From Fibrobacteria bacterium (GTDB taxonomy: Bacteria; Fibrobacterota; Fibrobacteria; UBA11236), in the NCBI GenBank assembly GCA_017881725.1, contig JADGQO010000135.1, positions 1 to 64,000 on the forward strand: 64,000 bases of DNA, written 5' to 3'. Shown here piece by piece: positions 1 through 8,630 of this stretch. Made by a program: the position numbers and the translations under genes. Numbering within the stretch: the first letter of the stretch is position 1; each line of letters begins with the position of its first letter. The notes below the pieces were generated by a model. That model saw nothing but the letters and a program-made list of their open reading frames with translations. It ran no database searches and was not told where the DNA came from.

Positions 1-381
1 GCCTCCGCCTTTGATCTGGCTTGCGACTTGATCGATTCGGACTATCCCCCCGCGAAATGGAACATCTATGCGTTCCATTTTTCCGACGGCGAGGATTGGG
101 ATCCCGCCAAGACCATGCAAAGCGTGACACGCCTGATGGAAAAGGGCCCCAACATGGTCGGCTACGGGGAAATCCGCACCGAGGTAGCTTACGGCCAGCA
201 ATTGATGCGCAACTTCGAAGAGACTTTCAGCCTGGAGCGCTACACGTCCTACCGCGATTCCGATTTCGAATATTACCTGGGACAACGCGCGGATTTGCCC
301 CTGGCGGGCGTCATCTTGAAAAACAAAGGCCATGTGTACCCGGCCCTGAAGGTCTTCTTCTCCAAGGAGAAAAAGATATGA
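1..381 (+). CDS. yhbH: DUF444 family protein (YeaH/YhbH), C-terminal part
   Basis: The frame is open from base 1, so only the last ~126 residues are in the window and the start lies upstream. The fragment matches the conserved C-terminal half of DUF444 proteins, with the stretches WNIYAFHFSDGEDW and MVGYGEIR. DUF444 proteins are cytoplasmic and have a von Willebrand A-like fold. In many bacteria they are encoded between the PrkA/YeaG serine kinase and SpoVR/YcgB; the SpoVR gene does follow here. The stop codon overlaps the spoVR start in an ATGA, so the two are translationally coupled. A prkA-like gene is expected just upstream of the window (inference). Confidence 0.88.
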   Translation, partial: ASAFDLACDLIDSDYPPAKWNIYAFHFSDGEDWDPAKTMQSVTRLMEKGPNMVGYGEIRTEVAYGQQLMRNFEETFSLERYTSYRDSDFEYYLGQRADLPLAGVILKNKGHVYPALKVFFSKEKKI

Positions 382-1901
382 GCCGGGAACAGGACGATAT
401 GAAGCGTCTCGTGCGGGCAGACGCGCATATCCAGAAAATCGTGGCCGAGTTTGGTTTGGATTGTTTCCCGCAGGAATTCGACGTGATCCCGGCGCAGAAA
501 ATGCTCGAGATCATGTCCTACAATCTTCCCGTCAATTATTCCCATTGGTCGTTCGGCCGTGACTACGAAAAGCAACGGACCCAATACGAATATAGTGGAG
601 GCATCCCTTACGAAGTGGTGCTCAACTCGAACCCTTCGCGCGCCTTCCTGATGCGCACCAATCCCTATCCCATCCAGGTGCTCGTCATGGCGCATGTATA
701 CGGTCATAACGATTTCATGAAGAACAACATTTATTTCGGCGGTACGCGCCGCGACATGTTGACTTCGGCGAGCGAGGCTGCGGGCCGTTTGCGCAAGTAC
801 GAGGAAGATTACGGCATCGACGAAGTAGAGCGCCTCATTGACGCGGCCCAAGCCATCCAATTGCATATCGATTCGGATCTGTTTCCCAAATCCTCGGACC
901 CGGACGCAGACGCACCGAAGCCCAGGAATCCCAACGCCAAGCCGGCTCCCTTTTCCGATATGTTTGATTTTGAAGCCAAGTTGAATGCTAAAAGCTTCGA
1001 GGAAAAACGGGAGGATGCCCGCAAGGCCAAGAAAAAAATTCCGGCCGAGCCGGACGCGGACGTGATGGGTTTCATCATGCGGCATTCTCCGCGCGGTTTC
1101 GAGGAATGGGAGCTGGATATTCTGAGTGTCATCCGCGAGCAATCGAAATATTTCTCCCCCCAGCGTAAGACCAAGGTCATGAACGAGGGTTGGGCCTCTT
1201 TTTGGCATATGCGCATCATGTCCCGACTTTTCCAGGATGGTTTCCTGACGCCCGAAGAGCATGGGTTCTACAACCTTTACAACGCCCGTGTGTTGGCCTC
1301 AAATCCCATCGGGCTGAATCCCTACCTTTTGGGAGTCAAGGCCTTCCAGAACATCGAGAAACGTTATGACGCGGGCCAGTTTGGGCCGGAGTGGGAACGT
1401 TCCGAATCCCCGGATAAATGGAATCTAGATGTGAAGGCCGGCAAGGGTCTGGAAAAAATTTTCGAAGTGCGCCGCACGCATATGGATTGGTTCTTTCTCG
1501 ACGAGTTTTTGAACCGCCAAATTGTGGAGGATGCTGAACTGTACATCTACGGATCCAAGCAGCAAGGCAATGTCGAGGAGTTCACCGTCGAGGAAACGAA
1601 TTGGCGGACCATCAAGGATTTGGTTGTCCGGTCTTTCGCGCATTCCGGCATTCCCCTCATCAAGGTCAATGACGGGGATTATGGCGGCAAGCGGGAACTG
1701 TATTTGCGCCATCATTATGACGGCCTGACTTTGGAGGAAGAATACGCGCGGCAAACCTTGCGGCACGTTTATACCCTCTGGGACCGGCCCGTGCACCTGG
1801 AAACCGTCGAGGTGGAAGGCAATTCGGAAACCCGCATTCAATTGACCTACGATGGCAAAGGTTTTTCCAAAATCAACCTGGGCAGTTTCGTCCAGGAATA
1901 G
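378..1901 (+). CDS. spoVR: SpoVR family protein
   Basis: A 507-residue SpoVR/YcgB family protein, close to the family's usual ~500 residues. Recognisable family stretches are LPVNYSHWSFGRDYEKQRTQ, PYPIQVLVMAHVYGHNDF and KVMNEGWASFWH. The His/Glu content of the last two suggests a metal site, but this is unproven. In Bacillus SpoVR is linked to spore cortex formation. In non-sporulating Gram-negatives the prkA-yeaH-spoVR set is tied to stationary-phase and stress responses, and the molecular activity is unknown. The start is ATG 378, inside the ATGA overlap with the upstream DUF444 gene. The longer open frame from base 21 only overlaps that gene. Confidence 0.93.
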   Translation: MSREQDDMKRLVRADAHIQKIVAEFGLDCFPQEFDVIPAQKMLEIMSYNLPVNYSHWSFGRDYEKQRTQYEYSGGIPYEVVLNSNPSRAFLMRTNPYPIQVLVMAHVYGHNDFMKNNIYFGGTRRDMLTSASEAAGRLRKYEEDYGIDEVERLIDAAQAIQLHIDSDLFPKSSDPDADAPKPRNPNAKPAPFSDMFDFEAKLNAKSFEEKREDARKAKKKIPAEPDADVMGFIMRHSPRGFEEWELDILSVIREQSKYFSPQRKTKVMNEGWASFWHMRIMSRLFQDGFLTPEEHGFYNLYNARVLASNPIGLNPYLLGVKAFQNIEKRYDAGQFGPEWERSESPDKWNLDVKAGKGLEKIFEVRRTHMDWFFLDEFLNRQIVEDAELYIYGSKQQGNVEEFTVEETNWRTIKDLVVRSFAHSGIPLIKVNDGDYGGKRELYLRHHYDGLTLEEEYARQTLRHVYTLWDRPVHLETVEVEGNSETRIQLTYDGKGFSKINLGSFVQE

Positions 1902-2052
1902 TCTTGAGCTGGCCTTCCGCCTGGAGGACTAAACGCGATTCGGCAGCCCCCGCAGGCGATTTTTGCCCTCTTGACCATGGGCCTTGCGAGCCAGGAATTT
2001 CTACTACATTTTCGGCGACGACAGCGTTGTTCCTGTTCGCCGCCGGAGACCC

Positions 2053-3060
2053 ATGGACAGACAGCCCAAACCCGAATTCTTCCATATCCTCAGGACCCAA
2101 CAATTCGATCGCGCCATCCTCGATGAGCTTTGCGATTTGACCACCGCAATCCGGAAATTCGCCAAGACGCGCGAAGGCCTGAATTACCTGCGCGGCCTGC
2201 TCGCGCATAAGCGGGCCATGCTCTACTTCACCCAGCCGTCTACGCGGACTTTTTTGTCCTTCAACAACGCTTGCCAAATTTTGGGTATACAAACCAGCGA
2301 AATCCGCGATGCCTCGACGTCCTCCGAAGTCAAGGGCGAGAGCCTGTTGGACAGTTTGCGGACGTTTTCCTCCTATGTCGACGTGGTGGTGATGCGCACC
2401 AAGGAAGAAGGCTTGGCGGAATCGGCTGCGGAGCTTTTCGATCATATCAAAAGACGGGTGCCCATCGTCAACGCCGGCAGCGGCCGCGATCAACATCCGA
2501 CCCAGGCGCTTCTCGATATTTATACCCTGGAACGCTCCTTCAAGGAAATGGGCGGCATCGATGGGAAGACCATCGGCATGATGGGCGATTTAAGGCGCGG
2601 TCGGACGGTCCGCTCGTTGTGCTACCTCATGAAGAATTATCGTAATATGCGCCTCGTCTTCATCGCGCCGGAACAATTCCAGATGGAGGACGACATCAAA
2701 ATCCATCTCCAGCATCACGGGGTGGAATTCCACGAAACCAAGGATTTGAATTCTGCGTTACCCGAGCTTGACGCCATCTACATCACGCGCATCCAGGATG
2801 AGTACGACAAATCCGGAGAGTCCAAAGGCGTGGACTTAGGCAAGTTCAAATTCGGAACCGAACATTTGAAGATGATGAAACCCCATGGCGTCATCATGCA
2901 TCCGCTCCCGCGCCGTGAAGAAATCCACACCGACGTGGACATCGACCCTCGGGCTAAATATTGGCGTCAGGAACGGAACGGAATGTGGATGCGCGTCGCG
3001 ATTTTCGTCAAGCAGTTCAAAATGGATCACTTGATCATGCATGGGCATTTGTTGGATTGA
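2053..3060 (+). CDS. pyrB: aspartate carbamoyltransferase
   Basis: Catalytic subunit of aspartate transcarbamoylase, joining carbamoyl phosphate and aspartate in the first committed step of pyrimidine synthesis. From ATG 2053 the protein has 335 residues. The carbamoyl-phosphate motif is STRTF (63-67), where most ATCases have STRTR; next come the shared-site lysine in SSEVKGES (about residue 94), HPTQALLD (148-155), RRGRTV (181-186) and HPLPR near residue 302. ATG 2053 is preferred over upstream TTG 1984 because GGAG lies 4 bases before it and the extra N-terminus is basic and unlike the family. No regulatory pyrI gene is adjacent. Confidence 0.92.
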   Translation: MDRQPKPEFFHILRTQQFDRAILDELCDLTTAIRKFAKTREGLNYLRGLLAHKRAMLYFTQPSTRTFLSFNNACQILGIQTSEIRDASTSSEVKGESLLDSLRTFSSYVDVVVMRTKEEGLAESAAELFDHIKRRVPIVNAGSGRDQHPTQALLDIYTLERSFKEMGGIDGKTIGMMGDLRRGRTVRSLCYLMKNYRNMRLVFIAPEQFQMEDDIKIHLQHHGVEFHETKDLNSALPELDAIYITRIQDEYDKSGESKGVDLGKFKFGTEHLKMMKPHGVIMHPLPRREEIHTDVDIDPRAKYWRQERNGMWMRVAIFVKQFKMDHLIMHGHLLD

Positions 3061-3333
3061 TTTTCTGAACTGGGCTTTCCGTCGCCGGCCATGATACCGA
3101 ATTGGAGGTCATTTCTTGACCGGGTGCGGACAGGCAATGATCCACGCTCTCTGCGGACTCGGTTGATTTCCTGATCCTGCCATTAACTGAACGATAACTC
3201 CTGATTCCTTGGAAAATATGCTTAGCGCTGTCACTGGAACGCGCTTTGCTTACGTCTAACGTGATACCCGGATGAATGGCTCACATGCCACGAATTGGGG
3301 TGTGGTACGTGCGACACAAAAATAGGGAGTGCT

Positions 3334-5631
3334 ATGCAACCGATCGAAAAAAAATGGCCCATTATTCGCCGCACGGGGGCATTCCTGGTAACTGGAATCT
3401 GCCTGATGCATTCTCCCGTACGAAGCCAGGTCTCCTGGCAAACCACACATACCAGCATTGCAGGCGGATATAATTCCGGGGCTTGCCAATTAGACCGGGG
3501 AAGTTTGACCGTCAAGGTTCACCAGGCGTATTTGGAGGTTGAGGAGGATGCCGAGATTTCCCCGGTGGGAACCGTAACGACCGGTAATGACCCAAAGACC
3601 TTGGAGTTGGTTGGAAATTTCACCATGCCCTCGGGCGCGACCATAACTGGTGGAATTCTGTGGGACGGAGATAAAATCTTACAGGGTAGGCTTCTCGATC
3701 GCCACGCTGCGGATAGCCTCTACGATACGTTAGTCAACAGGAATTCGACGCCCCCGACGGTTCGCCCAAGGGACCCCTTGATTCTGGAATCGGTGGGAAC
3801 GGATGCTTACCGCTTTCGCATTTATCCCGCCGAGCCCGGCCATAGCCGCCACTTACGGCTGAGCTATCAATTGGCTCCGGTCATCGGAACGGAAGGCCTG
3901 GAAATCCGACTGCGAACGGCGATCGCAACGCTTTTTGACGGCAGCCGTCAAGTCCCGGTCACGCTCCAGGCGACACCGGGAACCGATTCTATCATTCTCT
4001 CGACAGGCCAGGACATCCGTACGCGCATGTCTTTGCCACGCACGCGTCTGATGAACATTTCCGACCTGGGACCCGGCGGTACAACTTGGGATTATTATGG
4101 CGGATACGTCCAGCTTCCCGGCACGCGCATTCTTGCGATCAACCCGCTTCGGCAAGTGATGGTCAAGACCAGTTTTCCCTCGGGCAATCTCGCTGGAAAT
4201 TATCTGAACCTGTACACTACGGTAACGGATGAGGTGCTGAAAGGACTGCATCAACGCGTCGAAGTGGTGGTCTATTGGAAATGGCATAATCCAAACCTGT
4301 GGATAACCCATCAACCCTATGGCGATCAAATCGAATATTCGGCTTACGAAGCACAGGCTCAGGCCCAAGCCATTGGGGCTTTGTACGACATGTTGGGCGG
4401 TCCCGGTACGAAAATCGGACTCCTTCACGACGACTCCAAATTGAAGCCGCATATCTTTTCGGTGGCGTCTAAAGGTGATGGCGATTACCAACTGGCCAAG
4501 GATTATTTGGCGCAAATGCAATCGGGCTATGTTCTTGATTTCGTGCGTGGCTTCAAAGCGCTGCCTCCCAAAACGCTCCCGCCAGCGACGAAGGATATTT
4601 CGGCGTCCAAGGATAATTTCCTCGCCAACCTCAAGTTGATTAAAACCATTTACTCCCCCGAGACGAATACGATACGGCATCTTTTGATGGTATCTACCGG
4701 CCCGGAATACGTAACCGATGACTTCCCCATGAACGCCTCCTTTGATTCTCTTTTCGCGGATCATCCCGTTTCCATTTCCGGGGTAGCCGGCACGAGCTTC
4801 AATCAGGCCGGGTTTGACTTTTGGGCCGCGCGTCGCGCGAATGCTTACAAAGGCTTGACCACGCCCACGCCCTTCGGCGATTTGCCCGGCCTGCCGGCAT
4901 TGAACCTGAACGTGATAGTCAAGAACGCATCCAAATCATATGATTTCAGTATCGCATGCTCCGGCGGTCTCGATTTGGCCTGCGGAAGCTTAACCTTCCA
5001 TGGTAAGTCCGACGCGGTGTGGAATGATACGCTCAAGTGGGAAGCCTATGATAAGGACGGTAAACTACTGGCCCAAACCCAATCCGTATCCAAAATCGTA
5101 GGTAACGCCCAAGATACTGCGGTCGCCTTATTGTGGGCCGGTTCCGCATCCCCCTTTTCGGAAAAGAAGGAATTACCCCTCGGCCCTACTTTCGGCTTCG
5201 TCGATGCCTGGTCCAGCATGCTGGCCATGTCCAAGGATTCCCTCGCGAACGCCAAAGCTTATGCGGACTCCGGAGTGCCGCACCTGGCAGGCGCGAATCT
5301 AAAGGACATCCTGCTTAACTACACCAACGATGCCGCTTCCAATCCCGGCAGCGGAATCAGCACGGAATCCCTCGGACGGCTGAGCGATCCTTCGGCGTGG
5401 CAGGTGGAACGCTTTCACGGGCGTTTCGCACAAATACGCATCCCGGGTCTGCTTGCCGGAGTTACCGTTACCGTGGAGGTGTTCGACCTCATGGGCAAAC
5501 GCGTGGGAGCATGGACTTCACGGTCCCAGTCGGGAACTTTGAGCTGGGACGTGGGAGACCTACCCGCAGGACTCTATCTGTTAAAATTGAAAGTCGGAAA
5601 TATCCAGGCCGTGAAGCGGGTGGCTTGGTAA
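3334..5631 (+). CDS. secreted VIT-domain protein with C-terminal sorting domain
   Basis: A 765-residue exported protein. The N-terminus has basic residues then a hydrophobic stretch (TGAFLVTGICLMHS), consistent with a signal peptide. Residues ~60-180 match the VIT (vault / inter-alpha-trypsin) domain: an ELVGNFTMPSGATI-like strand, RLLDRHAADSLYDTLV, and DAYRFRIYPAEPG. The middle has no recognised domain. The last ~75 residues form a beta-sandwich sorting domain (VEVFDLMGKRVG ... GLYLLKLKVG ... VKRVAW) of the T9SS type A class common in Bacteroidota and Fibrobacterota. Start ATG 3334 follows AGGGAG at 3324-3329; the frame is open further upstream. VIT proteins often pair with a vWA domain, which I do not see. 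Confidence 0.8.
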   Translation: MQPIEKKWPIIRRTGAFLVTGICLMHSPVRSQVSWQTTHTSIAGGYNSGACQLDRGSLTVKVHQAYLEVEEDAEISPVGTVTTGNDPKTLELVGNFTMPSGATITGGILWDGDKILQGRLLDRHAADSLYDTLVNRNSTPPTVRPRDPLILESVGTDAYRFRIYPAEPGHSRHLRLSYQLAPVIGTEGLEIRLRTAIATLFDGSRQVPVTLQATPGTDSIILSTGQDIRTRMSLPRTRLMNISDLGPGGTTWDYYGGYVQLPGTRILAINPLRQVMVKTSFPSGNLAGNYLNLYTTVTDEVLKGLHQRVEVVVYWKWHNPNLWITHQPYGDQIEYSAYEAQAQAQAIGALYDMLGGPGTKIGLLHDDSKLKPHIFSVASKGDGDYQLAKDYLAQMQSGYVLDFVRGFKALPPKTLPPATKDISASKDNFLANLKLIKTIYSPETNTIRHLLMVSTGPEYVTDDFPMNASFDSLFADHPVSISGVAGTSFNQAGFDFWAARRANAYKGLTTPTPFGDLPGLPALNLNVIVKNASKSYDFSIACSGGLDLACGSLTFHGKSDAVWNDTLKWEAYDKDGKLLAQTQSVSKIVGNAQDTAVALLWAGSASPFSEKKELPLGPTFGFVDAWSSMLAMSKDSLANAKAYADSGVPHLAGANLKDILLNYTNDAASNPGSGISTESLGRLSDPSAWQVERFHGRFAQIRIPGLLAGVTVTVEVFDLMGKRVGAWTSRSQSGTLSWDVGDLPAGLYLLKLKVGNIQAVKRVAW

Positions 5632-5696
5632 AGGGGCACATTTGGTTTCAGGACGCTTCAGGAATTAAATCGTTCCGGTAGGACGATCGCGTTCGA

Positions 5697-6704
5697 TTAA
5701 TGCGCTAACGCCAGGTACCAGGCCAATGCGTAAAGGCTGAAGGTACAAACTGCCAAGGTTACTTGCGGCCAATCCGCACGTAGCCTTTTTTTTGCATTGT
5801 CGATTGGGTGGCTGCCTAGGTGTTTCGAAGCGGTGGAAAGATTAGGTTGAGGATTTCCGGGTTTCTGATTTTTAAAGAAACTCGCCACCGCGCCCACCAG
5901 GGCTCCGCAGCCGAAGCCGAAAAAATGGGCCTTCACGTCCACGCCTTCTCCAATCCCCACTAGAACAGCCAAAAAAAAGGCCGAAAGCAACGGCGTTAAA
6001 GTTCGCAGGTTTTTTTCCTGAGGTCGTGGTCGAGTCAGGGTTTCCGTGGCAGCCAATAACCCTAAGACCGAGAATACTACGGTGGAAAAGCCCAGAGAAT
6101 AGTGTCTCGGGCCCGATGCAAATGCGACCAAATAATTCGCCGCCCCGGCGGCCAAAGTGGAAAGGAACATGATGGTTCCAATTCCCATTTTATGATTCAA
6201 TAAATTGATGATGAAATAGCCTGAAACCAAATTGCTCAGCAGGTGCTCATCATCGGCATGCAAGGTCGTGGCCGTCAGGGCCCGCCACCATTCGCCCGAT
6301 CGCATGAGGGCTGCGTCGGCCAACCCTTTTTCGTGCAACCAATTGGCCCAAGGTTGCCAGCCCACCCAGAAATATATGCCGGCGGGAAGCGCCAGGAAAA
6401 TCAAGGGACTTAATCGCAAACCCAAAGGTTCAGCATTCAGCGGCTTGTCTGCATAGCCGCGGTTTTCGGTCAGGTACAACTGCAATTGCGATTCCGCCAC
6501 CGTGGTTGCGTCCGCCTCAACCGAAAGGACGTAGGCTTCGCCATCAAATTCGAACCAGTGCCGAATCCCTTGCGAGGCCAGCAATAACGAATATTCCAGG
6601 ACTTCTTCCTTGCGGCGGCTTTGCACCAAGATATGTCGATGGGAATCGGAAGCCTTTGTGCTCGGGTCGGACCCGTCATCGTCAGGTAAGGGAAGTTCAG
6701 CCAT
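5697..6704 (-). CDS. rhomboid family intramembrane serine protease
   Basis: A 335-residue membrane protein. The N-terminal ~95 residues are soluble and resemble the small accessory domain found before many bacterial rhomboids. The rest has at least six hydrophobic segments. The catalytic pieces are present: HLLSN (His154-Asn158) in the second membrane segment, GFS with Ser207 in place of the usual GxSG, and KAHFFGF with His260. It should therefore cleave membrane proteins within the bilayer; the substrate is unknown. The gene starts 8 bases after the hisA stop and is probably cotranscribed with it, with no obvious functional link. Confidence 0.87.
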   Translation of the reverse strand: MAELPLPDDDGSDPSTKASDSHRHILVQSRRKEEVLEYSLLLASQGIRHWFEFDGEAYVLSVEADATTVAESQLQLYLTENRGYADKPLNAEPLGLRLSPLIFLALPAGIYFWVGWQPWANWLHEKGLADAALMRSGEWWRALTATTLHADDEHLLSNLVSGYFIINLLNHKMGIGTIMFLSTLAAGAANYLVAFASGPRHYSLGFSTVVFSVLGLLAATETLTRPRPQEKNLRTLTPLLSAFFLAVLVGIGEGVDVKAHFFGFGCGALVGAVASFFKNQKPGNPQPNLSTASKHLGSHPIDNAKKRLRADWPQVTLAVCTFSLYALAWYLALAH

Positions 6705-6712
6705 GGTTGGGC

Positions 6713-7480
6713 TCAGTGAACGCTTCGATTGTACGCCACGCAATCCGTGTAGCGGACCTGTTTTCCTCCGAAAATATCCAGCGCGCTGCCGATCGACAAA
6801 TCCAGCGCACCGGCACTGGCCGAACGAAGTTTTGCTAAGTCCGCGACGTCGCGCGATCCACCCGCATAGGTCGTGGGCAACGGAGTGATGCGAGCGAGTT
6901 CGGCGACCAGTTCCCAATCCATGCCTTCGCATTTCCCTTCCACGTCGGCGGCATGAATCAGGAATTCATCGCAATATTCGGCCAAGTGTCCCAAGAGAGA
7001 TGCTTCGATACGGACTGGGGTGACGGTTTGCCAGCGATTGGTGGCGACAAACCAACCATCGCCTCGGCGCCGACAGCTCAGGTCCACGATCAAATGTCGT
7101 TTGCCGACTTGTTTCGAAATGGATTTCAACCGGTCCAGGCTCAACGTTTCATTTGGGAATAGCCACGAGGTGACGATGACATGGCTGGCGCCGGCGTCCA
7201 AAAAAGGTTTGGCATTGTTGTCGGAAAGCCCGCCACCGATTTGCAATCCGCCGGGGAAGGCCTTCAAGGCCGCAAGCGCCTCAATTTCATTGCCGGCACC
7301 GAGCATGATGACATGCCCTCCCTTGAGACCGTCCTTGCGGTACATTTCCGCGAACCATGCGGCCTCATGCTCCGATACGAAATTGGTTTTCAGATCTCCT
7401 CCGGAGTCCGTCAACGTGCCTCCGACGATTTGCTTTACGCGTCCTTGATGGAGATCGATGCACGGGCGGAAGATGGTCAT
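6713..7480 (-). CDS. hisA: phosphoribosylformimino-5-aminoimidazole carboxamide ribotide isomerase, eukaryotic type
   Basis: A 255-residue TIM-barrel isomerase for the fourth step of histidine synthesis. Its sequence follows the fungal/plant His6-type subfamily rather than classic bacterial HisA: CIDLHQGRVKQIVGGTL at the N-terminus, then GGHVIMLGAGN, PGGLQIGGGLSDNNA, ASHVIVTSWLF and a late TTYAGGSRDVAD. The first-strand Asp (Asp8, in CIDLHQG) that acts as general base in HisA is present. The start ATG 7480 is clear. No other his genes are in the window, so the histidine pathway is scattered in this genome. The eukaryotic-type assignment rests on recalled family signatures. Confidence 0.86.
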   Translation of the reverse strand: MTIFRPCIDLHQGRVKQIVGGTLTDSGGDLKTNFVSEHEAAWFAEMYRKDGLKGGHVIMLGAGNEIEALAALKAFPGGLQIGGGLSDNNAKPFLDAGASHVIVTSWLFPNETLSLDRLKSISKQVGKRHLIVDLSCRRRGDGWFVATNRWQTVTPVRIEASLLGHLAEYCDEFLIHAADVEGKCEGMDWELVAELARITPLPTTYAGGSRDVADLAKLRSASAGALDLSIGSALDIFGGKQVRYTDCVAYNRSVH

Positions 7481-7577
7481 ATTAGGATCCTGGTTGGTTG
7501 AATATTAGTTTGAACTTTCTAAGTTGCAAAACCGAAATTCGGCGCTATCATTGCTAGGTACTTTTAATAAGGCATGC

Positions 7578-8624
7578 ATGGGTACCCTCAGGAAACTGAA
7601 TTGGATGCGAGTTCTGACGGTCACGGCCCATGCCGCTTGGCTGACCGTGCGCGGGCTATGGCTCACCCTTTGGACCATTTATCAAATCGCCTTGGGAGTG
7701 GCCTTGATCGGTCTGGTATGGGGCGTATTGCGGGTGGGCGAATATTTTTCAATTTGGGATATTCGCGATTTGCGGCGGGAAAATCCCAAAACCACGGCCT
7801 TTATTGATTCGGAACGCGGCCGCCTCTCGGACAGTTTACGGACCAAAGGCATTATTCCTAAGCCTGATTCCTTGATCTCCTGGGCTTGGATCCCTTTAGA
7901 CTCTATCCCTAAATCCATCCAGGAAATCACCCTCATCGCCGAGGACGCCAAATTTTTTGAACACCAGGGATTTGATTTGGAGCAAATCGAATACGCTATC
8001 GTCGCGAACCATCAAAGCGGGAAAAAGGCGCGTGGCGCCAGCACCATCACCCAGCAATTGGCAAAAAATCTCTACCTGTCCAAGGACAAAGAGATGAGCC
8101 GGAAATTGCGGGAAGCCGTGATAACCCTCGCGCTGGAACATTACCTGACCAAGGAGCGGATTCTGGAGCTGTACCTTAATGTGGCGCAATTCGATGAGGG
8201 TGTGTTCGGACTGCGGACCGCGTCCAGGCATTATCTCAACAAGGAGCCGACGCAACTCACCCAGGACGAGGCTATTAATTTGATTTGCCTGTTGCCTAGC
8301 CCGTCGAAATGGAATTTCAAACGGCCGAACAGCGCCTACCTCCAACATAAACGCCTGGTTCAGAAAAACTTTGCTTTGTTTAAGGGCATGGCCTTGGATG
8401 AGGATTCCACATCCTTCGGTTGGCAAAACCAGGTATTCACGAAATTAGCGGAGCAACTGACCGATGACCGATGGAAAGGTTTACGAACCAAGGCCATGCA
8501 GCCGACATCGGACGACAGCTTGAACACGGATGCCGATCGGGGCCAAAACTCCGATAGCCCCAATGGAAATCCCGCTTCGAATGGAAAAGTCCCTCATCAT
8601 TCGACCAGACTTCGGACGTTCTAA
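7578..8624 (+). CDS. mtgA: monofunctional biosynthetic peptidoglycan transglycosylase
   Basis: A 348-residue inner-membrane glycosyltransferase of family GT51, which polymerises lipid II into glycan strands on the periplasmic side. One membrane anchor spans about residues 33-52. The GT51 motifs follow in order: EDAKFFEHQGFD with catalytic Glu122, RGASTITQQLAKNL (152-165), then RKLREA and LTKERILELYLN. The protein ends in a low-complexity hydrophilic tail with no transpeptidase domain, so it is the monofunctional type. ATG 7578 has AAGG 5 bases upstream; the frame also opens at TTG 7524. Confidence 0.9.
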   Translation: MGTLRKLNWMRVLTVTAHAAWLTVRGLWLTLWTIYQIALGVALIGLVWGVLRVGEYFSIWDIRDLRRENPKTTAFIDSERGRLSDSLRTKGIIPKPDSLISWAWIPLDSIPKSIQEITLIAEDAKFFEHQGFDLEQIEYAIVANHQSGKKARGASTITQQLAKNLYLSKDKEMSRKLREAVITLALEHYLTKERILELYLNVAQFDEGVFGLRTASRHYLNKEPTQLTQDEAINLICLLPSPSKWNFKRPNSAYLQHKRLVQKNFALFKGMALDEDSTSFGWQNQVFTKLAEQLTDDRWKGLRTKAMQPTSDDSLNTDADRGQNSDSPNGNPASNGKVPHHSTRLRTF

Positions 8625-8630
8625 AGTCGG

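Noticed and set aside
273-1262. Long minus-strand frame opposite spoVR
   Set aside because: It is a shadow of the coding frame, rich in His and Arg with no domain, as are the many antisense frames elsewhere in the window.
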